From Lentzea aerocolonigenes (GTDB lineage: Bacteria; Actinomycetota; Actinomycetes; Mycobacteriales; Pseudonocardiaceae), in assembly GCF_000955955.1 (NCBI RefSeq), contig NZ_JYJG01000293.1:1-14451 (forward strand): DNA of 14,451 bases, written 5' to 3'. Each line of letters opens with the position of its first letter. The first letter of the stretch is position 1. The notes under the pieces are model-generated. The model did not search any database, was not told the origin of the DNA, and saw only the letters and a list, made by a program, of their open reading frames with translations. Below are positions 6,913-13,488 of the stretch, piece after piece. The translations under genes and the position numbers were made by a program.

Positions 6913-7694
6913 GGTCAAGGCTGCCGGTCGTCCTCGTGCTGCCCGCGATCGCCGGGCTCGCGTTCCTGCTCGTGCCGCTGGCAGGACTGCTGATCAAGGC
7001 GCCGTGGGCGACCCTGCCATCGCAGCTCTTCAGCGCGGAGGTCGGGCAGGCGCTGCGGCTCTCGCTGATCTGCGCCTCCCTGGCCACCGTCGTGTGCCTC
7101 GTGCTCGGTGTGCCGCTCGCGTGGTTGCTCGCGCGCAGCGACCTGCCGGGACGGGGTGTGCTCCGCGCCCTCGTCACGGTGCCGCTCGTTCTGCCACCGG
7201 TTGTCGGCGGTGTGGCGTTGCTGCTGGTGCTCGGCCGTCGCGGGATCGTCGGCCAGCACCTCGACCAGTGGTTCGGGATCTCGTTGCCTTTCACCACGGC
7301 CGGAGTGGTGCTGGCCGAGGCGTTCGTCGCGATGCCGTTCCTGGTGATCTCGGTCGAAGGTGCTCTCAGGGCCGCGGATCCGCGCTACGAAGAGGCCGCT
7401 GCGACGCTCGGTGCCTCGCGCTGGCTGACGTTCCGGCGCGTGACCCTGCCCAGCGTGATGCCGGGTGTCATCGCGGGAACCGTGCTGTGCTGGGCGCGGG
7501 CACTCGGCGAGTTCGGTGCGACGATCACGTTCGCGGGCAACTTCCCCGGCAGGACGACGACCATGCCGCTCGCCGTGTACCTGGCCCTGGAGACCGATCC
7601 GGACGCGGCGATCGTGCTCAGCATCGTGCTGCTGCTGGTGTCCGTCGCCGTGCTGGCGGGGTTGCGCGACAAGTGGATCAGCGGGCCCTCATGA
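6909..7694 (+). CDS. modB: Molybdate ABC transporter permease ModB
   Basis: 261 aa with about six hydrophobic segments (near residues 7-29, 48-75, 84-108, 129-153, 187-210 and 233-251). The binding-protein-dependent permease EAA loop is EEAAATLGASRWLTFRRVTLP from residue 161, where the ModC ATPase docks. ARALGEFGATITFAGN and the C-terminal TTTMPLAVY are typical of ModB. It forms the homodimeric channel for molybdate. It starts at a GTG overlapping the modA stop and ends in an ATGA overlap with modC. Confidence 0.93.
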   Translation: MRSRLPVVLVLPAIAGLAFLLVPLAGLLIKAPWATLPSQLFSAEVGQALRLSLICASLATVVCLVLGVPLAWLLARSDLPGRGVLRALVTVPLVLPPVVGGVALLLVLGRRGIVGQHLDQWFGISLPFTTAGVVLAEAFVAMPFLVISVEGALRAADPRYEEAAATLGASRWLTFRRVTLPSVMPGVIAGTVLCWARALGEFGATITFAGNFPGRTTTMPLAVYLALETDPDAAIVLSIVLLLVSVAVLAGLRDKWISGPS

Positions 7695-8722
7695 CACTTC
7701 ACGCCTCACTCCGCGTCTCGCGCGCCGGCTTTTCGCTGGAGCTCGATCTCGACATCGAGGCGGGCGAGGTCGTCGCGTTGCTCGGCCCGAACGGCGCGGG
7801 CAAGACCACCGCGTTGCGCGCCCTGGCTGGACTGGTCGGCAGCTCCAGCCAAATCACGCACAACGGGTCCACTTGGGACGGTCTGCCCGCCGAGAAACGG
7901 CCCATCGGCGTGGTTTTCCAGGACTACCTGCTCTTCGCGCACATGACCGCGCTCGACAACGTCGCGTTCGGCCTGCGCGCCCGCGGCACTCGGAAGGCCG
8001 AGGCCGACACCGTTGCCCTGCACTGGCTCGGGCAGGTCGGTCTCGGTGACTTCGCCCGAGCCAAGCCCCGCACGTTGTCCGGCGGCCAAGCCCAACGCGT
8101 CGCCCTGGCCCGCGCCCTCGCCACTTCCCCGGAACTGCTGCTGCTCGACGAACCTCTCGCCGCGCTGGACGCCAGCACCCGGCTGCGCGTGCGTTCCGAA
8201 CTGGGCAGGCATCTGCAGGACTACCCCGGCCACACGCTGCTGGTCACGCACGACCCGTTGGACGCGATGGTGCTGGCGGACCGGATCGTGATCATCGAGG
8301 ACGGCCGCGTGGTCCAGCAGGGCACGCCTCGTGACGTGGTCCGGCAACCGCGGACCGACTACGTGGCACATCTCGTCGGCCTCAACTTCTACCGCGGCAC
8401 GGCGCACGGCACCGAGGTCCGGCTCGACGAAGGCGGCACGCTGACGATCGCCGAACCCGCGGAAGGCCCGGTGCACGTGGTGTTCCCGCCGTCCGCGGTC
8501 AGCCTGTTCACGGAGAAGCCCGCCGGCAGTCCGCGAAACTCCTGGCAGGCCGTGGTCTCCGGCATCGAGCAGCACGCGCACACCACTCGCGTGGAACTCG
8601 ACGGCAACCCGCCCGTGCTCGCCGACATCACCACAGCGACAGTCGCCGAGCTGCGGCTGCAGCCCGGCGACGCGTTGTGGGTTTCACTCAAAGCAACGGA
8701 GATCCACACCTATCCCCGTTAG
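7691..8722 (+). CDS. modC: Molybdate ABC transporter ATPase ModC
   Basis: 343 aa with a complete ABC ATPase: Walker A GPNGAGKTT (32-40), Q-loop Gln77, signature LSGGQ (129-133), Walker B LLLLDEP (149-155) and switch His187. A C-terminal regulatory region from about residue 250 has the TOBE/Mop-like fold usual in ModC. It powers uptake through ModB. The frame stays open far upstream within modA and modB, but the ATG in the ATGA overlap is the real start, because the Walker A region begins 31 residues later as in homologues. The stop is one base from the stop of the convergent acyl-CoA dehydrogenase gene. Confidence 0.93.
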   Translation: MTLHASLRVSRAGFSLELDLDIEAGEVVALLGPNGAGKTTALRALAGLVGSSSQITHNGSTWDGLPAEKRPIGVVFQDYLLFAHMTALDNVAFGLRARGTRKAEADTVALHWLGQVGLGDFARAKPRTLSGGQAQRVALARALATSPELLLLDEPLAALDASTRLRVRSELGRHLQDYPGHTLLVTHDPLDAMVLADRIVIIEDGRVVQQGTPRDVVRQPRTDYVAHLVGLNFYRGTAHGTEVRLDEGGTLTIAEPAEGPVHVVFPPSAVSLFTEKPAGSPRNSWQAVVSGIEQHAHTTRVELDGNPPVLADITTATVAELRLQPGDALWVSLKATEIHTYPR

Positions 8723-8723
8723 A

Positions 8724-9914
8724 TCACACGAAGGCGCTCTGACCGGTGATCGCCTTGCCGACGATCAGCGTGTTCATCTCGCGGGTGCCCTCGAACGAGT
8801 AGATCGCCTCGGCGTCGGCGAAGAAGCGCGCGACGTCGTAGCCGAGCACGATGCCGTTGCCGCCGAAGATCTCCCGGCTCCAGGCCACGACCTCGCGCAT
8901 GCGGGAGGTGACGAACGCCTTGGCGAGCGACGAGTGCTCGTCCTGGAAGATGCCCGCGTCCTGCAGCTTCGCGAGCTGAACGAGCATGCCCCACGAGGCG
9001 GTGATGTTGCCGAGCGACTTCACCAGCAGGTCCTGCACCATCTGGAACCGCGCGATCGGGCGGCCGAACTGCTTGCGCTCCTGGGCGTAGGCCAGCGCGA
9101 GCTCGTAGGCGCCGATCATCACGCCGAGCGCCTGCCAGGCGACGCCGCCACGGGTGGCGCGCAGGATCTCGGCCACGTCGCGGAACGAGTTGATGCGCTG
9201 CAGGCGGTTCGCTTCCGGCACGCGGACGTCGGTCAGGGTGATCTCGGCGTTCTCCACGATCCGGAACGCGATCTTGCCCTCGATCTTCTCCGCGACGAAG
9301 CCGGGCGTGCCCTTCTCGACCACGAACCCCTTGACGTTGTTGTCTTCCTCGTCCCGGGCCCACACGATCACGTAGTCGGCGAAGGTGGCGTTGCCGATCC
9401 ACTTCTTGGCACCGTTGAGGATCCACGTGTCACCGTCGCGGCGAGCCGTCGTGCGCATGCCGCCGGCCACATCGGAGCCGCCGAGCGGTTCGGTCATCGC
9501 GAACGCGCCGATCTTGTCCATCGCGGCCATGGCGGGCAGCCAGCGGTCGCGCTGCTCCTGGTCGCCACCCGCGTAGATCGAGTACATCGCGAGTCCGTTG
9601 TGGACACCGAAGAACGTGGCGACGGAGGCGTCCGTGCGGGTCATCTCCATGGCCAGCATGCCGGTCAGCAGGTTGCTGACCGCTTCCGGGTGCTCGCCGT
9701 AGCCCTCGTACGACAGCGCGGTGAGGCCGGCGCCGCGGAACTTGCCGATCAGCTCGTGCGGGAACTCGCCCTTGGCCCAGTACTCGTTGACCATCGGCTT
9801 GATCTCGGTGGCCATGAACTCGCGGGCGCTCAGCAGGATCTTGCGCTCTTCGTCGCTGAGCAGCGCCTCGTAGTTGTAGAAGTCGGCCACCAGCTGGTCT
9901 TCCAGACGTTCCAT
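8724..9914 (-). CDS. Short-chain acyl-CoA dehydrogenase (ACX4/glutaryl-CoA dehydrogenase branch)
   Basis: 396 aa, full-length FAD flavoprotein of the acyl-CoA dehydrogenase superfamily. The flavin motif AMTEPLGGSD, the KKWIGNATFADYVIVWAR segment, ERKQFGRPIARFQ and EIFGGNGI are all present. The catalytic base is Glu375 in SFEGT, the C-terminal position used by medium/short-chain and glutaryl-CoA enzymes. From memory it looks closest to plant short-chain oxidase ACX4 and to glutaryl-CoA dehydrogenase. The Arg that holds the glutaryl carboxylate in the latter falls on a non-Arg position here, so I favour a short monocarboxylic acyl-CoA. It should introduce the C2-C3 double bond, passing electrons to ETF (not encoded here) or oxygen. 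Last gene of the operon, with a strong GGAGGAG eight bases before the ATG and two bases after the previous stop. Confidence 0.9.
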   Translation of the reverse strand: MERLEDQLVADFYNYEALLSDEERKILLSAREFMATEIKPMVNEYWAKGEFPHELIGKFRGAGLTALSYEGYGEHPEAVSNLLTGMLAMEMTRTDASVATFFGVHNGLAMYSIYAGGDQEQRDRWLPAMAAMDKIGAFAMTEPLGGSDVAGGMRTTARRDGDTWILNGAKKWIGNATFADYVIVWARDEEDNNVKGFVVEKGTPGFVAEKIEGKIAFRIVENAEITLTDVRVPEANRLQRINSFRDVAEILRATRGGVAWQALGVMIGAYELALAYAQERKQFGRPIARFQMVQDLLVKSLGNITASWGMLVQLAKLQDAGIFQDEHSSLAKAFVTSRMREVVAWSREIFGGNGIVLGYDVARFFADAEAIYSFEGTREMNTLIVGKAITGQSAFV

Positions 9915-9916
9915 GA

Positions 9917-10753
9917 TCAGTTCTCCTCCAACGCCGTCAGAACGGCGAGCTGCTTGCGGTCGCGCGTCTCGGCCAGAGCCGAGTACGTGGAGGAGCCGTA
10001 AGCCTTTTCCACTGCTTCGATGAGCTGTTCGGGGTCGTCGGACGGGGTACCGAGCTGCAGGCCCTGCATGGACTTGCCGATGTGCTCGGCGAGGTGCCGG
10101 TAGCCGCCGGGGCCGCCACCGAGGTGGGCGCCGAGGAACGGGCCGACCGTGGCCCAGCGGATGCCGAGCGAGTTCGTGACGACGGCGTCGAGGTCTTCCG
10201 GGGTGACGACACCCTGCTCGACCAGGTAGTTGGCCTCACGGGACAACGCGGCCTGCAGCCGGTTGCCGACGAAACCGGGAATCTCCTTGCGCTCCACGAC
10301 CGGCGTGCGGCCGAGCGAGCGGTAGAACACGACGGCCTTCTGGACGGACTCCTCGCTCGTCTGCTCCCCCGGCACGACCTCGACCAGCGGGATCAGGTGC
10401 GGCGGGTTGAACGGGTGTCCGATGAGGACTCGCGAACCGTCGATGCCCTTGGTGAACGCGGTGGACGGGATCGCGGACGACGAGCTGAGCAGCAGAGCGT
10501 AAGCCGGGGCTTCTTGCACGAGTTCGGCGAAGAGGTTCTTCTTGAACTCCAGGTTCTCCGGGCCGTTCTCCTGCACGAAGTCCGCGTCCCGCACGGCTTC
10601 CGCGACGCTCGCCGCGACCTGCACGCCGGCCGGAACGACGTCCGCGAGGTCCGGGCGCGGGTCGGTGACGCTCACCGTCATCCCGTGCTCGACGAACAAC
10701 TTCGCCCACGACAGACCGATGACACCGGCACCGATCACTGCGACCTTGGTCAT
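9917..10753 (-). CDS. 3-hydroxyacid dehydrogenase, lambda-crystallin/L-gulonate dehydrogenase type
   Basis: 278 aa in the 3-hydroxyacyl-CoA dehydrogenase superfamily. The NAD motif is GAGVIG (8-13), with Asp31 at the end of beta-2 favouring NAD over NADP. SSSSAIPS is at 90-97, the catalytic His113 lies in GHPFNPP with Glu125 nearby, and Asn164 lies in GFVGNR. The HPxNPP and PLVEVVP pattern is that of L-gulonate 3-dehydrogenase and carnitine dehydrogenase, which act on free acids, and differs from the HFFNP of CoA-ester enzymes. Only about 27 residues separate Asp31 from the next strand (ADFVQE), so the helical hairpin that contacts CoA in classical enzymes is missing. I infer oxidation of a free 3-hydroxy acid to a beta-keto acid. 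Its ATG overlaps the decarboxylase stop (ATGA), with AAGGAGG upstream. Confidence 0.85.
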   Translation of the reverse strand: MTKVAVIGAGVIGLSWAKLFVEHGMTVSVTDPRPDLADVVPAGVQVAASVAEAVRDADFVQENGPENLEFKKNLFAELVQEAPAYALLLSSSSAIPSTAFTKGIDGSRVLIGHPFNPPHLIPLVEVVPGEQTSEESVQKAVVFYRSLGRTPVVERKEIPGFVGNRLQAALSREANYLVEQGVVTPEDLDAVVTNSLGIRWATVGPFLGAHLGGGPGGYRHLAEHIGKSMQGLQLGTPSDDPEQLIEAVEKAYGSSTYSALAETRDRKQLAVLTALEEN

Positions 10754-11475
10754 GACCGGCCTCCTTCGAGGTAGTTGTGAACCGGCTTGGCGGGAGCGAG
10801 CGTCAGGTCGGTGATGATGTGGCTGGCGGACACGACCTCCAGCACGGGGAGGTCGGCGAGCGGCGCGAGGACGTGCTGGAACAGCTGCAACCGCGCGGGA
10901 CCGGTGTAGGCCTGCTTGACCACGACGTCGGTGATCTCGGTGCGCACGAGCTCCTGCACCCGGAGCGTTCCGTCATAGTCGGGGATGGTCTTCAGCATGA
11001 AGGTTGGAACCGTGATCTCCGCCTCAGCGGCCTGCCGGTCCAGCTCGTAGTGCTTGTAGCCCATGGTGGCGGTGGCGACCCGCAGCGTCCCGTAGTCCAA
11101 CGTCCCGACCAGCGCGCCGTTGTCGGCGTACAGGTTCGGAGTCGCCATCACCTTCGGGTAGGCGCTGACCTCGCGGCCGGACGCGGTGGCGGCGAAGCTG
11201 TCCAGGTACATCGCGTGCAGGTACTCGCCGCGCTCGCCGTCGAAGAGGACCTGGACCGCCTGTCCGGCCTCGGTGTACGGGCCGTAGCCGGTGACGTCGT
11301 TCATCTTCATGACCTCGAACCGGACGAGCGGCTCGTCGATCTCCAGCGGCGCCGGGACGACAGCTCGCAGGGCCTCGGGGTCTGTGCGGTAGACGATGTT
11401 CAGGTACTCGCGGTCGTAGAACCTGGGCTGCACCGCGGGAAACGCGGGAGCACTCAGTGGCGTGATTCCAAGCAT
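10750..11475 (-). CDS. adc: Acetoacetate decarboxylase
   Basis: 241 aa, closely resembling the Clostridium acetobutylicum enzyme along its whole length (REYLNIVYRTD, EIDEPLVRFE, GYLH-like EYLHAMYLD, TMGYKH, GPARLQLF). With a seven-residue offset all known active-site positions align: Arg22, Glu54, Glu69 and the Schiff-base Lys108 in SAYPK. The lysine next to it in the clostridial enzyme (Lys116) is Val109 here. The reaction is decarboxylation of a beta-keto acid to a ketone plus CO2; acetoacetate gives acetone. It sits directly before the 3-hydroxyacid dehydrogenase, which would supply a beta-keto acid. The ATG start comes one base after the hydratase stop, with AGGA seven bases upstream. True substrate may be a larger beta-keto acid. 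Confidence 0.88.
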   Translation of the reverse strand: MLGITPLSAPAFPAVQPRFYDREYLNIVYRTDPEALRAVVPAPLEIDEPLVRFEVMKMNDVTGYGPYTEAGQAVQVLFDGERGEYLHAMYLDSFAATASGREVSAYPKVMATPNLYADNGALVGTLDYGTLRVATATMGYKHYELDRQAAEAEITVPTFMLKTIPDYDGTLRVQELVRTEITDVVVKQAYTGPARLQLFQHVLAPLADLPVLEVVSASHIITDLTLAPAKPVHNYLEGGRS

Positions 11476-11476
11476 T

Positions 11477-12220
11477 TCAACGTCCTGTCCACTGTGGAGC
11501 GCGACGCTCGGCGAACGCGGTCATGCCCTCGCGGACGTCGGCCGTGGTCATCAAGCGAGCGGCCTCGGCACGTTGCGCGGCCCAGCGATCCTGCGATCGC
11601 ACCACGTTCTTCACGGCGGCGAGTGCGAGCGGCGCGTTCTCGGCGATCTTGGCGGCCAGCTGCAACGCGACCGCGGCGGCCTCACCGTTCGCGACGACCC
11701 GGTTGGCCAGGCCCAGGGAACCCGCACGGCTGCCGTCGATCGGCTCGCCGGTCAGCAGGATCTCCATCGCGAGGTGGTGCGGAATCCGCTCAGGCAGCCG
11801 GACGACTCCCCCACCGGCGGCGATCAGGCCGCGCTTCACCTCGGGCAGCCCGAACTTCGCGTCCTCGGCGGCGACGATCAGGTCGCAGCCCAGCGCCAGC
11901 TCGAAGCCGCCGCCCATCGCGAACCCCTCGACCGCGGCGATCAACGGCTTGGTCAGCGCGGCCTCGGTGAGCCCGCCGAACCCGCGGCCGGGAATCTCCG
12001 GCGACTCGCCCTTCAGCGCGGCCTTGAGATCCATGCCGGCGCTGAACGTCCCACCGGCTCCGGTCAGCACGCCCACCCGCAGTTCCGGGGTGTTCTCCAG
12101 CTCGTCCAACGCGTTGCTCAGCTCGGTGGCCACCGCGGCGTTGACCGCGTTGCGAGCTTCCGGCCGGTCGATCGTGATCAGCAGTGCCGAGCCGATTCGC
12201 TCGGTGCGCACGACAGTCAT
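11477..12220 (-). CDS. Enoyl-CoA hydratase (crotonase family)
   Basis: 247 aa, typical crotonase length. The oxyanion-hole region TFSAGMDLKA (58-67) and GFAMGGGFELA (99-109) are clear. Both catalytic glutamates of true hydratases are present: Glu107 (GGGFELA) and Glu127 (GLPEV). It should add water across a 2-enoyl-CoA to give a 3-hydroxyacyl-CoA, much as CaiD does for crotonobetainyl-CoA. The in-frame extension upstream to 12406 lies antisense-free inside the CoA-transferase gene and is not coding in this frame. The start is ATG 12220, one base after the transferase stop, with GGAG six bases upstream. Confidence 0.88.
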   Translation of the reverse strand: MTVVRTERIGSALLITIDRPEARNAVNAAVATELSNALDELENTPELRVGVLTGAGGTFSAGMDLKAALKGESPEIPGRGFGGLTEAALTKPLIAAVEGFAMGGGFELALGCDLIVAAEDAKFGLPEVKRGLIAAGGGVVRLPERIPHHLAMEILLTGEPIDGSRAGSLGLANRVVANGEAAAVALQLAAKIAENAPLALAAVKNVVRSQDRWAAQRAEAARLMTTADVREGMTAFAERRAPQWTGR

Positions 12221-12221
12221 C

Positions 12222-13373
12222 TCAGGCTCCGATCTCTGCGAGAACGTCAGCGGTGTCCTGGCCGGGCAGCGGTGCCTGGCGGCGGATGGAACCCGGCGTC
12301 GCGGAGAACCGGACCGGGATGCCGATCGACCGGATCGCGCCCTCGCTCGGGTGCTGCACGACGTCGAGGAGGTGGCCGTCGCGGACGTACTCGTCCTCGT
12401 GCGCACGGTCGAGCTCCAGCACCGGCGCGAACGGGATGCTGTGCTTCTCGCAGACCTCGCCCCACTGCTCGGTGGTGAGCGCGGGCGCGCACGCGTCGAC
12501 GAGGTGCATGAGGTCGTCGGAGTCCGCCGGGTCGATCATGTAACCGGAGATGCGCGGGTCCTCGACCAGGTCGGGACGTCCCGCGGCGGCGAAGAAGTCG
12601 CGGAAGTTCTGCGGGTTGTACGGCACGACGCAGGCGAGTCCGTCGCTCGTGTGCACGGCGTGGTGGCCCTTGGCCATCGACAGGTTGAAGCCCGTCGGTC
12701 CCTGCTCCGGCTCGAACGCGTGCCCGGCGAGGTGCTCGACCAGGTTGAACGCGATCATCGTGTCCGTCATGGGGATCTCGATCCGCTGGCCCTGCCCGGT
12801 GTTGTTCCGGTGCACCAGCGCGGCGAGCACGCTGTAGGCGATGGTCAGCGACGACACCTTGTCGCCGATGATCGTCGGCAGGTAGACCGGCCTGCCGATC
12901 GCCCGGTTCGCGATGTCGACCAGCCCGGACGCGGCCTGCACGGTCTCGTCGTAAGCGGCGTTGCCGGCGCGGTCGGAGTCGCCGCGGAAGCCCTGCGCGT
13001 GGGCGTAGATCAGGCCTGGGTTGCGCTCGGCGACATCGGCGTGGTTCAGGCCGAGCCTGCTGAGCGCACCGGGACGCATGTTGGTGATCAGCACGTCGGC
13101 CGTGTCGATCAGCTTGAGCGCCTTCTCGCGGTCGTCCTCGTCCTTCAGGTTCAGGGCGACGCTGCGCTTGTTGCGGTTGACGTTGAGGTTGAGCGGCGTC
13201 ATGCCCGGCGTGGTGCGGTACTGGCCGACGCGGACGGTGTCCGCGGGCGACTCGATCTTGATCACGTCGGCGCCGAGGTCTCCGAGGATCTGGGCCGCGT
13301 ACGGGCCCATGACCACGGTCGAGAGGTCGATCACCCGGACGCCGTCGAGCGGGCCGGTGGTGATGTCCTTCAT
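12222..13373 (-). CDS. Class III CoA-transferase (CaiB/BaiF family)
   Basis: 383 aa. The N-terminal GPLDGVRVIDLSTVVMGPYAAQ-type opening, GADVIKIE, NRNKRSVALNL, MRPGALSRLGL and AYDETVQAASGL are family hallmarks. Asp142 in YDETVQA matches the catalytic Asp that forms the glutamyl/aspartyl-CoA mixed anhydride in family III enzymes. These transfer CoA between two carboxylic acids, as CaiB does with carnitine and crotonobetaine or gamma-butyrobetaine. As first gene of the operon it would activate the incoming acid and release a later acid from CoA. ATG 13373 is preceded by AAAGGA with six bases spacing; the 17 in-frame codons further upstream lack family similarity and lie over the promoter. Confidence 0.9.
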   Translation of the reverse strand: MKDITTGPLDGVRVIDLSTVVMGPYAAQILGDLGADVIKIESPADTVRVGQYRTTPGMTPLNLNVNRNKRSVALNLKDEDDREKALKLIDTADVLITNMRPGALSRLGLNHADVAERNPGLIYAHAQGFRGDSDRAGNAAYDETVQAASGLVDIANRAIGRPVYLPTIIGDKVSSLTIAYSVLAALVHRNNTGQGQRIEIPMTDTMIAFNLVEHLAGHAFEPEQGPTGFNLSMAKGHHAVHTSDGLACVVPYNPQNFRDFFAAAGRPDLVEDPRISGYMIDPADSDDLMHLVDACAPALTTEQWGEVCEKHSIPFAPVLELDRAHEDEYVRDGHLLDVVQHPSEGAIRSIGIPVRFSATPGSIRRQAPLPGQDTADVLAEIGA

Positions 13374-13400
13374 CGTTCGTCCTTTCGCACCTGTTCGTTC

Positions 13401-13425
13401 TTGCACAACCGAAGTTAGTTGCACA
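13401..13425. repeat. Direct repeat TTGCACA x2 over the catabolic promoter
   Basis: TTGCACA occurs at 13401-13407 and 13419-13425, exactly 18 bp apart. The pair flanks the predicted minus-strand -10 (13417-13412). It may be a second contact site for the LysR-type regulator or another protein; no consensus is recognised. Confidence 0.4.
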
Positions 13426-13440
13426 CGGCGAAAAAGGGAA
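13412..13440 (-). promoter_or_regulatory. Predicted promoter of the five-gene catabolic operon
   Basis: On the minus strand a -10 TAACTT (13417-13412) is preceded by a 17-bp spacer and a poor -35 TTCCCT (13440-13435, three of six matches). The predicted start point is near 13405, giving a leader of about 30 bases with the AAAGGA ribosome site. The weak -35 fits a promoter that needs an activator. Confidence 0.4.
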
Positions 13441-13456
13441 CGATCATGTCGCTCAT

Positions 13457-13485
13457 AATGGTATGACCACAGCGGTCACACCATT
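13457..13485. promoter_or_regulatory. 29-bp imperfect palindrome, candidate LysR operator
   Basis: AATGGTATGACC (13457-13468) and GGTCACACCATT (13474-13485) are inverted repeats with 11 of 12 positions matching, around ACAGC. The centre (13471) is about 66 bases upstream of the predicted start point, the usual place of a LysR-type recognition site. It follows the regulator's stop codon, so it could also be a terminator hairpin, but no U-tract follows on the minus strand. Confidence 0.55.
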
Positions 13486-13488
13486 CTT

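Noticed and set aside
6692..7690. Long in-frame upstream extension of modC through modA and modB
   Set aside because: The residues are Arg/Ala-rich shadow sequence; modA and modB are clear in other frames, and the ATGA overlap gives a normal ModC start.
11523..13418. 631-codon plus-strand frame over the hydratase and CoA-transferase genes
   Set aside because: Antisense shadow without domains; both minus-strand genes have complete catalytic motifs and good ribosome sites.
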